Numbered from the stretch's first letter, positions 1 through 8,298 are shown. The stretch is DNA of 64,000 nucleotides from Paenibacillus algorifonticola (GCF_000971975.1 NZ_LAQO01000019.1:1-64000), one strand, 5' to 3'. Program-made: numbers and translations. The notes: a model not told the origin generated them from the sequence alone.

Positions 1-60
1 TTTTTCGTTACGTCTATTATTAGGCGTTCCTTAATGCTGTGTCCACTTTTTATTCTAGCT

Positions 61-201
61 ACAGGAAATTCGTTATCGTCCTCATCATCCCGGCAAAATG
101 GTCATTTGCAGTGCATTAGCGGCTCCTGAGTCCGCAGCACGTGCCTTAACCCGTGATCCTGTTAAAATAGCGGCTGCTGTGTCCACCAAGTCGATCTTTG
201 T
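61..201. repeat. Dispersed intergenic repeat, copy 1
   Basis: A 141-bp block aligns without gaps to 32613-32753 at roughly 85% identity by hand count. It is modular: the core TAGCGGCTnCTGnGTCC occurs at 117 and again at 168, 51 bp apart. An open frame runs through it, but the differences between the two copies are not concentrated at third codon positions, so I read it as a noncoding repeat. The rest of the stretch 1-329 holds no gene I can support. Confidence 0.8.
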
Positions 202-328
202 GGGGGAGTATACCCCTGAAATGAAGAGCATGAAGCTGCCTTTCGGTACGTATATTCACATTCATCTCCGTATAAATTATACAATATCACGGAGTGTAAA
301 CGCATGCTCCGATATGCCCTATACAAAT

Positions 329-364
329 AAAACAGGGATGCGAGAAAATCGCATCCCTGTTTTC
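329..364 (-). terminator. Rho-independent terminator of manA
   Basis: Perfect 13-bp inverted repeat (AACAGGGATGCGA and its complement) around a 5-base loop. Read on the minus strand it lies about 35 bases after the manA stop and is followed by TTTTATTTG. Confidence 0.8.
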
Positions 365-396
365 CATTCGTTTATGTTCCTGCCGAGAAAAAAGCT

Positions 397-1368
397 TTAC
401 GCAGGCACAACGCTGCGGATCACGGTTAGGCTGCCGTCCAGCTCATAGCCTCCAAGGCTTGCTGGAAGCAAATAAGCTTGGCCAGCTGCGAGAGCGAGCT
501 CGCCGTCTGCCCATTTCAGCTTGCCGCTGCCTTCGGCAACGATCAAGATGACGAAGCTTGTCGCCGGCGTTTCATAAGCTGCAGTGGAGCGAATGATTCC
601 TTTTTCCACAATAAAATAAGGAGATGAGGCAATGGTCAGCCACTGGCCATCAGCAACGCCTTCGGTAGTCATGCGGCTTGCGCCTGCGCCGTCATAAGCA
701 ATGACGTTCAGCGAGTCCTCGATATGCAGGTCGCGCAGCTCGCCATCAAGGCCAAGACGGTCATAGTCATACAGGCGGTAGGTCGTATCGGAATTTTGCT
801 GAATTTCGGCAACGACTACGCCAGCGCACAGCGCATGAACGGTTCCTGCCGGAATGTAAAAGGCATCGCCTGCTTGAACGGGAACCTCCTGCAGCGTATC
901 CATAATGCGTCCTTCAGCGATTGCGGCTTCCATAGCTGCACGGTCTACGCCGTCCTTCAAGCCGTAAATAATCGTAGCGCCTGGCTTGGCATCAAGGATG
1001 TACCACATTTCGGTTTTGCCAAGCTCGCCTTCAGGCAATCCTTCGTATGTGTCAGTCGGGTGAACCTGAATCGACAGGTCATCATTGCAATCCAGCAGCT
1101 TGATGAGCAGCGGGAAACGGCCATTTTTCTCGGAAAAGCCTTTCGTGCCGAACCACTCGCGGCCATAAGCTTCGCGAATTTCGTCGAGGCCCTTGCCAGC
1201 AAGCTCGCCATTTATAACCTTCGTCGTGCCGTTCGGATGGTCGCCGATCATCCAGCCTTCGCCAATCGAGCCTTCCGGCAGCGTGAGTCCAAACTGCTCA
1301 AGCGCACGGCCTCCCCAAATACGTTCCTTCATCTCTGGCTGAAATTGCAATGGATATGGTTTAGTCAT
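397..1368 (-). CDS. manA: Mannose-6-phosphate isomerase, class I
   Basis: Interconverts mannose 6-phosphate and fructose 6-phosphate in the cytoplasm, linking mannose use and GDP-mannose supply to glycolysis. The 323-residue protein has the cupin-type type I isomerase pattern: FPLLIKLLD at 85-93, the zinc ligands Q101 and H103 in SIQVHP, E120 in KTEMWYIL and H178 in IPAGTVHAL. Length matches the short Bacillus-type ManA. The ATG is preceded by GGGAGAG with about 8 bases of spacing. It is the last gene of a minus-strand unit after mnmL and mnmM (38-base gap to mnmM) and ends at a strong terminator. The co-transcription with tRNA-modification genes is probably positional only. Confidence 0.93.
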   Translation of the reverse strand: MTKPYPLQFQPEMKERIWGGRALEQFGLTLPEGSIGEGWMIGDHPNGTTKVINGELAGKGLDEIREAYGREWFGTKGFSEKNGRFPLLIKLLDCNDDLSIQVHPTDTYEGLPEGELGKTEMWYILDAKPGATIIYGLKDGVDRAAMEAAIAEGRIMDTLQEVPVQAGDAFYIPAGTVHALCAGVVVAEIQQNSDTTYRLYDYDRLGLDGELRDLHIEDSLNVIAYDGAGASRMTTEGVADGQWLTIASSPYFIVEKGIIRSTAAYETPATSFVILIVAEGSGKLKWADGELALAAGQAYLLPASLGGYELDGSLTVIRSVVPA

Positions 1369-1405
1369 GACAGTATCTCTCCCTAAGTTAAGTGGTTTTT
1401 GCTTC

Positions 1406-1996
1406 TCATTTGCCTTTTTTCTCTACGCCAAGCAAATACGGTGCTGCCTTCTTGTGGAGCTGACGGTATAGCATAGTGGAGACGGCCACGTCTGGCAGCG
1501 CTTCGACCCATTGCTGCACGGCTGCCGCTTCCTCCGCGCCTCCCGGATGACCGGGATAGACGACGCATGTAATGATGCCGCCCGGACGGAGCAGGGCAAG
1601 CGCTGCTTCCAGCGCGGCAATTGTAGTCGATGGCTGCGTAATAAGCGACTCATCGCCTCCAGGCAAAAAGCCGAGATTAAACATCACACCGGCTATTTTG
1701 CCATGCAGCGCGGCCGGGAGGCAATCCGTCATATGCTCGTGGCTCTGGAGGAAAAGCTGCGTCTCCGCAAGCTTCTCCTTGCCGCTGGCCCGTAAAGCGT
1801 CCAGCCGCTCCCGCGTCCGGTCAAGCGCCGCCTGCTGGATGTCGAAGGCGAATACGCTGCCCCGTTCACCAACGAGACGGGCGAGTGCAAGCGTATCAAC
1901 GCCGCCGCCTGACGTTGCATCGATGACGGCATCTCCGGGCTGTGCCCGTTCGGCCATCCAGCGATGCGCCATGCTGAGAACCGATAAAAATCCCAT
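1406..1996 (-). CDS. mnmM: tRNA nm5(s2)U34 methyltransferase MnmM (YtqB family)
   Basis: Small 196-residue class I SAM methyltransferase of the YtqB family. YtqB of B. subtilis has been assigned as MnmM, which methylates 5-aminomethyl-(2-thio)uridine at wobble position 34 of tRNA to give mnm5(s2)U. The SAM-binding loop DATSGGGVDTLALA lies at 26-39 and the family motif FNLGFLPGGD at 106-115. It starts one base after the stop of mnmL, the YtqA radical SAM partner, matching the B. subtilis ytqA-ytqB order, so the two are surely co-translated. Function is by family; the adjacency to YtqA is the strongest support. Confidence 0.85.
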   Translation of the reverse strand: MGFLSVLSMAHRWMAERAQPGDAVIDATSGGGVDTLALARLVGERGSVFAFDIQQAALDRTRERLDALRASGKEKLAETQLFLQSHEHMTDCLPAALHGKIAGVMFNLGFLPGGDESLITQPSTTIAALEAALALLRPGGIITCVVYPGHPGGAEEAAAVQQWVEALPDVAVSTMLYRQLHKKAAPYLLGVEKKGK

Positions 1997-1997
1997 G

Positions 1998-2969
1998 CTA
2001 GCTGTTCACCCACAGCTTTCCTTGCCAAGTGCCGCGCTGACGCAGCTCGTCGTCTATAGCATTGAGCACTTCCCATTTCTTGAGGCTCCACATCGGGCCG
2101 ATGAGCAGGTCGCGGGGCGCATCGCCAGTCAGACGGTGGACGATCATCTCTGGTGGCAAAAACTCCAGCGTGTCGCCAATTAGCTTGACGTATTCATCCT
2201 TCTCAAGAAAGCGCAGCAGTCCAGCTTCATATTGGCGGACCATTGGCGTCTTGCGCATCAGATGCAGCAGATGGATTTTGATGCCCTGCACATCCATGGC
2301 GGCAACGGCGCGTCCGGTGTCCAGCATCATTTCATGCGTTTCCTGCGGCAGCCCGTAAATAATGTGGGCGCACACGCGGATGCCGCGCGCACGCAATCGC
2401 TGTACCGCGTCAACATAGCAGGCGGTATCATGCGCCCGGTTAATCAGCTCCGAGGTCGATTCATGAACCGTCTGCAGCCCCATTTCGACCCAGAGGTAGG
2501 TGCGTTCATTGAGCTCTGCCAAATAATCGACGACATCGTCCGGCAGACAGTCGGGACGGGTTGCAATCGACAGGCCCACAACGCCGGGCTGCTGTAAAAT
2601 CACCTCGTAATATTCGCGAAGCTCCTCTACGGGCGCGTAAGTGTTCGTATATGCCTGGAAGTAGCCAATATACTGGGCATCCGGCCATTTTTGATGCTGG
2701 CGATCACGGATATTGTTGAACTGGGTAACGAGATCATCACGCCGGCTCCCGGCAAAATCGCCAGATCCGCGCGCGCTGCAGAAGGTGCAGCCGCCTTTGG
2801 CAATGGATCCGTCGCGGTTCGGGCATGTGAATCCGGCATCGAGCATGACCTTGAATACTTTGCCTCCGAATTGCTCGCGCATCTCGTAGTTCCATGTATG
2901 AAATCTTTTATCGCCCCATAGCAGGGGTTCATTAGTTGCTTCTAATGCGGTTGCTTTTAATGAATTCAT
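1998..2969 (-). CDS. mnmL: Radical SAM protein MnmL (YtqA/YhcC family)
   Basis: Elp3-like radical SAM protein of the YtqA family, proposed in B. subtilis to convert cmnm5U to nm5U in tRNA before MnmM methylation. Counting from the chosen start, the iron-sulfur ligands are C49, C61 and C64 in the CPNRDGSIAKGGCTFC pattern. I chose the ATG at 2969 because AAGGAG precedes it by 6 bases; an in-frame ATG 14 codons upstream has no ribosome binding site. The resulting length, 323 residues, fits the family. First gene of the unit with mnmM and manA. The family level is certain; the exact reaction rests on recent work in B. subtilis. Confidence 0.85.
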   Translation of the reverse strand: MNSLKATALEATNEPLLWGDKRFHTWNYEMREQFGGKVFKVMLDAGFTCPNRDGSIAKGGCTFCSARGSGDFAGSRRDDLVTQFNNIRDRQHQKWPDAQYIGYFQAYTNTYAPVEELREYYEVILQQPGVVGLSIATRPDCLPDDVVDYLAELNERTYLWVEMGLQTVHESTSELINRAHDTACYVDAVQRLRARGIRVCAHIIYGLPQETHEMMLDTGRAVAAMDVQGIKIHLLHLMRKTPMVRQYEAGLLRFLEKDEYVKLIGDTLEFLPPEMIVHRLTGDAPRDLLIGPMWSLKKWEVLNAIDDELRQRGTWQGKLWVNS

Positions 2970-2994
2970 TCCGTTCTCCTTCTCTTCTAAAAAG

Positions 2995-3157
2995 GGTGGT
3001 GAAAAAGTCAAGCGAAGTGAAAAGGTCCGGCTGGAGAAACGTAGGCTCGCCTTTGCCCCTAAATTTCAACCGTTTCATCGGCTTATTCAGAGAAATTCAG
3101 GGGCAACAGCGATCGGAAGCGGACCTTTTCACGCAGCGCAGAATCTTTTTCACCGCC
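2995..3157. repeat. 163-bp imperfect palindrome, MITE-like
   Basis: The ends form a 13-bp inverted repeat with one mismatch (GGTGGTGAAAAAG on the left, complement of CTTTTTCACCGCC on the right). Further in, GTGAAAAGGTCCG pairs with CGGACCTTTTCAC, and GCCCCTAAATTTC with GAAATTCAGGGGC. The whole block can fold into one long interrupted hairpin. No clear target duplication is visible. It lies just upstream of mnmL, so it occupies that gene's promoter region. Confidence 0.7.
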
Positions 3158-3282
3158 ATTTATTCGCTCCCTCTATTTTAACGAAAAAGCAGGCGGAAAG
3201 CCACGCCCGATTATGGGCCAAATGTAAACGTTTCCACGATGCGGAAAACTGGAAATTATTTTTGGGAAAACGAAAAATAGGC

Positions 3283-3311
3283 TTGCTATACCTTACATGA
3301 TCTGTTATATT
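3283..3311 (+). promoter_or_regulatory. Candidate sigma-A promoter
   Basis: TTGCTA and TATATT separated by 17 bases, about 112 bases upstream of the small gene at 3424. The remainder of the 2970-3423 gap holds only the palindrome described separately. Confidence 0.5.
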
Positions 3312-3423
3312 AAAAGTGTGAAAGGACAACAAAAAAACCTAACATAGCTAATTCGTAGCGATTGTCATACAATGTCGTTTGTCTGGAAATAATGAGTTAT
3401 ATTAAACGATGAGGTGATGTCTA

Positions 3424-3630
3424 ATGAGCGAGCAAACTAGAATTCCACATGGCGATGAGAAAGTAACGGTAGAATTAACAGTTAAAGAGCTGATGGCGCT
3501 GAGCGGTGTCAGATTCCACAATAATCATCATGTTGAAGTATCTGCACGCAAGAAGCTGAATGAAGCGCTGGAAGAAACGTATGAAATTGATAAGTCCAGT
3601 GCTCCGATTGATTATCGCTTGCTGATCTGA
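3424..3630 (+). CDS. Conserved-looking small hypothetical protein
   Basis: I do not recognise a family. The 68-residue product is soluble and mixed charged, without signal peptide, membrane segment or metal motif. A central stretch LTVKELMALSGVRFH followed by ARKKLNEAL suggests a small alpha/beta or helical fold. The start has GAGGTGATG upstream with normal spacing, a sigma-A type promoter sits about 110 bases upstream and a strong terminator follows 20 bases after the stop, so it is a complete monocistronic unit. Regulatory signals on both sides make it a real gene rather than a chance frame. Confidence 0.75.
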   Translation: MSEQTRIPHGDEKVTVELTVKELMALSGVRFHNNHHVEVSARKKLNEALEETYEIDKSSAPIDYRLLI

Positions 3631-3647
3631 GTTGCTCTATTTAGTAG

Positions 3648-3686
3648 AAGAACCGCGGGGGCGGCCACCCTGCGGTTCTTTTTTTG
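3648..3686 (+). terminator. Rho-independent terminator
   Basis: AGAACCGC...GCGGTTCT stem with a GC-rich loop region followed by seven T residues, directly after the small gene at 3424. Confidence 0.85.
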
Positions 3687-3796
3687 GCTATCGGCTTTAC
3701 AAGAAGGGCGATCTTAGGCACAATAAGGACTAGCTTATATGCGGGAGTTGCCTGCCATTCGGGCGGGCCCGCAATTAAATGGAGGATTCAAATACA

Positions 3797-4549
3797 ATGC
3801 GATTAAGAGGAAGAAAAGGAATTCGTGAAAGCCTGGAGGCGCAGCCTGAGCTTGTTGTGCTGGATGCCGCCCCGCTTAAAGGGAAATGGCGCGATTTTTT
3901 CGGCAATGATAACCCGATTTATGTGGAGCTTGGCATGGGCAAGGGCCGTTTTATTAGTCATATGAGCGCGCGCAATCCGCATATTAATTTTATTGGCGTA
4001 GATATGTATGACGAGCTGATTCGCCGCGCAGGCGAGAAGGCGCATGCGATTTGGGCCGAGCAGGGAGTTAGCCATCCGCCTAATTTGGCGCTGCTGCGTG
4101 CGAATATCGAGCAAATCGAGACCATGTTTGAGCCTGGCGAGCTTGAGCGCATTCATCTGAATTTCAGCGATCCTTGGCCGAAAGCAAAGCATGCCCGCCG
4201 CAGGCTGACGCATCCGCGTTTTCTGGCGAAATATGGTCAGTTGCTGAACGAGCGAGGAGAAATTCATTTTAAGACCGATTCGATGTCGCTGTTTGAGTTT
4301 TCACTGAACAGCTTTACGGAGATGGAGCTTCAGCTTCGGAACATTTCACTGCATTTGCATAAGGATGGGCCGCGCGAGGAGCTTGTATTTACCGAATATG
4401 AGATGAAATTTATGGACAAGGGCCAGCCGATCTACCGTCTGGAAGCTGTAATTGGCTCAGCGGCACTGGCGAAATTCCGCGAAAACAAGCTGGCGAATGC
4501 CCAGCGTGAAGCGGAACAAACCGAAGAGGATGCAGAAACAGAAGACTAG
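3797..4549 (+). CDS. trmB: tRNA (guanine-N7-)-methyltransferase
   Basis: Methylates N7 of G46 in the variable loop of tRNA using SAM. The protein begins MRLRGRKG, as TrmB proteins of this group do, which fixes the start at 3797; an ATG 6 codons upstream at 3779 has no ribosome binding site and in fact contains the GGAGG used by the true start. SAM motif VELGMGKG at 43-50; the diagnostic NFSDPWPKAKHARRRL segment lies near 121-136. The C-terminal 20 residues are an acidic tail rich in Glu, longer than in B. subtilis. Monocistronic, facing the convergent PAP2 phosphatase gene. Confidence 0.93.
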   Translation: MRLRGRKGIRESLEAQPELVVLDAAPLKGKWRDFFGNDNPIYVELGMGKGRFISHMSARNPHINFIGVDMYDELIRRAGEKAHAIWAEQGVSHPPNLALLRANIEQIETMFEPGELERIHLNFSDPWPKAKHARRRLTHPRFLAKYGQLLNERGEIHFKTDSMSLFEFSLNSFTEMELQLRNISLHLHKDGPREELVFTEYEMKFMDKGQPIYRLEAVIGSAALAKFRENKLANAQREAEQTEEDAETED

Positions 4550-4614
4550 CGTCTAAAACAATGAATCAACAATCCCCGCAGTAAAAAAACGGGCAAAAGC
4601 CAAATACAGCTAGG

Positions 4615-5175
4615 TTACATGGCAGTAACCCAGCTGTATTGTACGGCAAATGCCGTGACCGTGCCTATAAATGCGCCGACAATAACGTCGGAAGGATAAT
4701 GCAGCCCTAGGTACATCCTCGACCAGCCTACCGAAACGCCTATAATCGCAGCAATCGGAACCGTAATGACCAGCAGGACGCCGCTTGTAAGCACAATAGG
4801 GATGAGCCAGGCGAATATCGCCGTCGTATGTCCGGATGGAAATGACGAATCGACAAGCGGTTTGTGGCTCGTGGTCAAGCCTTCAAGCGCTTGATACGGG
4901 CGCAGCCTTTTAAACCAGCGTTTGACCACAAATACGGGGAAATGGCTAATGACGACGGTTATGAAGCATTGCCAGCCTGTTGCGTTCCATGGTGATGGAG
5001 CGATCAAAGCAAATAGCAGAGAACTGGACAGGGTAAACGTCGCGCCTCCCATATGTGTAATGACGCTGAGCCATTTTCCGAGCCAGCGGTGCAGGCGCTT
5101 ATGACCACGCCGGCTGTTCGCCCAGACAATGAGCTGCTGCTCGCGCACTCTCAGCCATCCTAACAATTGTTTCAT
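4615..5175 (-). CDS. PAP2-family membrane phosphatase
   Basis: Integral membrane phosphatase of 186 residues. All three catalytic signatures are present: K85-x6-RP (KRWFKRLRP), PSGH at 113-116 and SR(x5)H(x3)D at 152-163. Hydrophobic segments near 47-60, 68-84, 119-150 and 164-182 fit the usual PAP2 topology with the active site on the outer face. Probable substrates are undecaprenyl pyrophosphate or phosphatidylglycerol phosphate; the sequence does not tell which. It starts after AGGAGG with good spacing and is convergent with trmB, with only 65 bases between the stops. Confidence 0.85.
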   Translation of the reverse strand: MKQLLGWLRVREQQLIVWANSRRGHKRLHRWLGKWLSVITHMGGATFTLSSSLLFALIAPSPWNATGWQCFITVVISHFPVFVVKRWFKRLRPYQALEGLTTSHKPLVDSSFPSGHTTAIFAWLIPIVLTSGVLLVITVPIAAIIGVSVGWSRMYLGLHYPSDVIVGAFIGTVTAFAVQYSWVTAM

Positions 5176-5367
5176 TCAAATCCTCCTGTATAAGTGTGGC
5201 GGTTTTCCACTCTAAAGATAGTACCATGTTTTGAGCCCCTGTACGCATACAATTTGTAAAAAATCCAGATTAATGTTCCGTTCATACTGTGTTGATTACC
5301 CGATAACATACCTTCCTTACAATAATAGCCGATACCAATCAAGAGTAAAGGCGAAGGAGGCGTATGA

Positions 5368-6549
5368 ATGAGACTCGCGCTTTTTACCGATACCTATGAG
5401 CCGGAACGAAATGGCGTTGCCCGTTCGCTTGGCCGCTGGATAGCTTATTTGCAGCGCAGGGGGGTGGAGTGCCTGGTGCTGGCGCCGGAGCGCTCGATAT
5501 TTGACTCCAAAGCTGCTATGCAGGCAAGCTCTGTGGAGCGTTTTGCCAGCCTGCCGTTTGTTCTCTACCCGGAGTGCCGCCTGGCGCTGCCGAATCCGCT
5601 GCATCTTCGCCATGCCCTGCATGAATTTAATCCCACCCTCATACATGTAGCTACCCCATTTAACCTTGGTTTATGTGGCATTCATTACGCCCGCAGGCAT
5701 CAAATTCCGCTGATCGCATCGTATCACACCAATTTTGATCAATATTTGCCGTTTTATAATTTGCAATGGATGGTAAAGATGTTAAGTAGGTATATGGAAT
5801 GGTTTCATCACGACTGTAAAAAGATATTTGTGCCTTCCACATCTACGCTGCAGGATTTGACTAGGAAAGGATGGGATGCGGAGCGGCTTTCAGTGTGGAG
5901 CCGGGGCATAGACACGAGCTTGTTTCATCCCCGGGTTAACCGGGAGCAATTGCTGGCGCAGCAAGGCATAAATAACGAATGTTTTGTCGTTTTTTATGCA
6001 GGAAGGCTTGCTCCGGAGAAAGATGTCGAAACGGCAATTGAGTCTTTCTCCTTATTCCAAAAGCAAACGAATGCACAAGTAAAGCTGGTGCTGGCTGGTG
6101 ACGGTCCTTCGTCAGAGGCGCTGCAGCAGCAATGCGCAAGAAGCGGCGTAGCTGCAACCTTTCTCGGCTTCCAAACGTCAGAAGAGCTGCAAAGATGGTA
6201 CGCCGCAGCTGACCTTTTCCTGTTTCCGTCAGCGACGGAAACGTTTGGCAATGTTGTGCTTGAGGCTATGGCATGCGGCACACCTGTCCTTTGTGCGAAC
6301 AAGGGCGGCGTGCTTGATTCCGTCTCCCACGGGCTGAACGGCATGCTCTGCGAGGCGGGGAGTCCGGCAAGCTTTGCCGCTGCACTTGCGCTTCTGCACA
6401 AGGATGAGGAACGTAGAAGAAATTTGGGCATCAGCGCAAGATTGTTCAGTCTTCGCAAGTCTTGGGATACGATTTTTGATGGGCTTCTCGCGGAATGCGA
6501 GCGGCAGTCCGCAGCCGGGCGTTCACCAGTCAGTCACATTATGAGATAA
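5368..6549 (+). CDS. GT4-family glycosyltransferase (GT-B fold)
   Basis: 393-residue soluble glycosyltransferase. The N-terminal acceptor domain opens with the typical FTDTYEPERNGVARSL loop; the C-terminal nucleotide-sugar domain carries FYAGRLAPEKDVE near 210-225 and the E-x7-E type motif in SATETFGNVVLEAMACG around 288-303. The closest functional groups are bacterial diacylglycerol glucosyl/mannosyltransferases and PimB-like enzymes, so a glycolipid or envelope product is likely but not proven. AGGAGG precedes the ATG. It is followed by a 337-base gap and another glycosyltransferase gene in the same direction, which may act in the same pathway. Confidence 0.85.
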   Translation: MRLALFTDTYEPERNGVARSLGRWIAYLQRRGVECLVLAPERSIFDSKAAMQASSVERFASLPFVLYPECRLALPNPLHLRHALHEFNPTLIHVATPFNLGLCGIHYARRHQIPLIASYHTNFDQYLPFYNLQWMVKMLSRYMEWFHHDCKKIFVPSTSTLQDLTRKGWDAERLSVWSRGIDTSLFHPRVNREQLLAQQGINNECFVVFYAGRLAPEKDVETAIESFSLFQKQTNAQVKLVLAGDGPSSEALQQQCARSGVAATFLGFQTSEELQRWYAAADLFLFPSATETFGNVVLEAMACGTPVLCANKGGVLDSVSHGLNGMLCEAGSPASFAAALALLHKDEERRRNLGISARLFSLRKSWDTIFDGLLAECERQSAAGRSPVSHIMR

Positions 6550-6596
6550 ATTTAACGGAAACATTTTCGCGTTTTTTATCGTAAGTAAGGACAGAA

Positions 6597-6749
6597 GTGC
6601 TAAAAAATCAGCAAATGGATGAAAATAAGGGTGACGCGCCGCAAAAGGAGGTAATGCAGTCATTGGTTAACCATGGTAGCGCTTTTCCGGCTGGAAAACG
6701 CTCAATTGAGCTTTTGACAAAAGGAAGCAATGTGTGGAGAATCAAGTAA
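6597..6749 (+). CDS. Possible small ORF between two glycosyltransferase genes
   Basis: A 50-codon frame beginning GTG at 6597, with AAGGA about 6 bases upstream. An alternative ATG at 6654 in the same frame has AGGAGGT immediately upstream, which is closer than ideal, giving 31 residues. The product is basic and ends GSNVWRIK; no known family. It is the only coding signal I see in the 337-base gap 6550-6886. It could be a leader peptide for the downstream GT2 gene, a small protein, or chance. Confidence 0.35.
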   Translation: MLKNQQMDENKGDAPQKEVMQSLVNHGSAFPAGKRSIELLTKGSNVWRIK

Positions 6750-6886
6750 GGTCAGGGACGCTTTCAGAAAAGCGCCCGTAAACAAGAGAGATATAAAATA
6801 ACCGCCTGAACGATGAACGCATGTTTATTGACTGCGCCACTCAATCGGCAAATCAAAAAAAGGGGTCTCAAGGGGGCAGTACCTAA

Positions 6887-8125
6887 ATGTTCAATTCGAT
6901 TATGTTTGTTGTGCAAATTTTATTTGCAGTGCTTGGCCTGTATCAATTGTTTCTGACGTTTTTTGGATGGCATCGCAGAAAAGAGGATTTGTCGCATAAG
7001 CCGCAAAAGTCTTTCGCTTTGCTGATCGCCGCTCATAACGAAGAGCAAGTAGTTGGAGCCTTGATCGAGAATTTGCAAAAAATGAAATACCCACGCGAGC
7101 TGTACGATATTTTCGTCATCTGCGACAACTGCACGGACGGAACAGTCGACGTGGTAAAAAGCTATGACGGCGTATACGCCTGCGTCAGAGAAAATCCGAA
7201 TCAACGCGGTAAAGGCTTCGCGGTGGAATGGATGCTTAAAGAGCTGTGGCAAATGCCGCGCAGCTATGATGGCGTTGCGATTTTCGATGCTGACAATCTC
7301 GTAGCAACGGACTTCCTGCAATATATGAACAATGATCTGTGCAATGGCTTCCAGGTTGTACAAGGTTATCTGGATACGAAAAACCCGAATGACTCTTGGG
7401 TCAGCTCGGCTAATGCAATCAACTATTGGTTCTGTAACCGTCTATGGCAGCTGCCGCGTACGAATCTCGGGCTTGCGAACTTCCTCGGCGGTACGGGCAT
7501 GGTGTTTGATTCCAAGCTGCTGCAGGAAATGGGCTGGGGAGCTACGAGCCTTGTCGAGGATTTGGAGTTTACGGTTCGCTGCATTAAACGGGGCATTTAC
7601 CCGAAATTCAACTTTGAAGCTAAAGTATTCGACGAAAAGCCGATTACATTCCAAGCTTCCGCCCGCCAGCGCCTGCGCTGGATGCAAGGCCACTTTGACG
7701 TAACGCGCAAGCATATGCTGCCGCTGCTGTGGCAGGGCATCAAGGATCGCAGCTGGACGAAGATCGATGCGGCGCTGTATGTTTTTAATGCTTACAATTA
7801 TCTTGCGGGCTTCTGTATTGCCGCTATCGTTTGGGGCGACATCTTCCTTTCGGGAGGAGAGCGGGTAACATCCGTATACAATATGCTTCCGATTTGGGTG
7901 TCCATCCCGTATATGCTTTACATTTTCATTCAAATTCCATTGTCTATGTATTTGGCTAAAGTAAACTGGAAGCTGTATCTGCGCATCCCGACGTTCTTGC
8001 TTTTCACACTGTCGTGGTGGCCAATTACGGTTCATGCCTTCTTTACGCAAAACAACAAGAAGTGGAGCCATACGCAGCATACCCGCGTCATCCGCTTGGA
8101 GGAAGTGCAGAGCAAGCAGCTTTAA
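6887..8125 (+). CDS. Membrane GT2-family processive-type glycosyltransferase
   Basis: 412-residue family 2 glycosyltransferase with one N-terminal membrane helix (about 4-27), a cytoplasmic GT-A domain and three or four C-terminal helices (about 295-390). Catalytic motifs are complete: LIAAHNEE at 46-53, D80 in VICDNCTDG, DAD at 134-136, ED at 224-225 and QRLRW at 261-265. This is the layout of polysaccharide synthases such as hyaluronan or poly-GlcNAc synthases and of YdaM-like proteins; the product is unknown. AAGGGGG precedes the ATG. A complex palindrome follows rather than a simple terminator. Confidence 0.87.
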   Translation: MFNSIMFVVQILFAVLGLYQLFLTFFGWHRRKEDLSHKPQKSFALLIAAHNEEQVVGALIENLQKMKYPRELYDIFVICDNCTDGTVDVVKSYDGVYACVRENPNQRGKGFAVEWMLKELWQMPRSYDGVAIFDADNLVATDFLQYMNNDLCNGFQVVQGYLDTKNPNDSWVSSANAINYWFCNRLWQLPRTNLGLANFLGGTGMVFDSKLLQEMGWGATSLVEDLEFTVRCIKRGIYPKFNFEAKVFDEKPITFQASARQRLRWMQGHFDVTRKHMLPLLWQGIKDRSWTKIDAALYVFNAYNYLAGFCIAAIVWGDIFLSGGERVTSVYNMLPIWVSIPYMLYIFIQIPLSMYLAKVNWKLYLRIPTFLLFTLSWWPITVHAFFTQNNKKWSHTQHTRVIRLEEVQSKQL

Positions 8126-8135
8126 AACCGGATTA

Positions 8136-8280
8136 GTGAATAAGCTGACGGATCATTGTTCCGGCCTCTGTTGCTCGCAGATTTCCTGAATGAACCGACT
8201 GAGTCGGTGAAAATTTGCGAGCAAAGGAGGACGCTGACGCTTCTACGCAACGATTCCGTCCGCTTCGCACCGTTATTCAC
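8136..8280. repeat. 145-bp palindromic element with 4-bp flanking duplication, MITE-like
   Basis: Terminal inverted repeats GTGAATAA/TTATTCAC are flanked on both sides by ATTA (8132-8135 and 8281-8284). Inside, a 14-bp inverted repeat TTGCTCGCAGATTT (8171-8184) pairs with 8211-8224 with one mismatch, capped by CCGAC-TGA-GTCGG. No coding capacity. The structure suggests a miniature transposable element sitting just upstream of the infC promoter. Confidence 0.6.
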
Positions 8281-8298
8281 ATTATGATTTTAAAAGTG

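Noticed and set aside
98..448. Open frame through the dispersed repeat at the window start
   Set aside because: No ribosome binding site, runs into the manA terminator and 3' end on the opposite strand, and the related copy at 32.6 kb differs without codon-position bias.
3779..3796. Upstream ATG of trmB
   Set aside because: The segment contains the GGAGG used by the ATG at 3797, and TrmB proteins start at MRLRGRKG.
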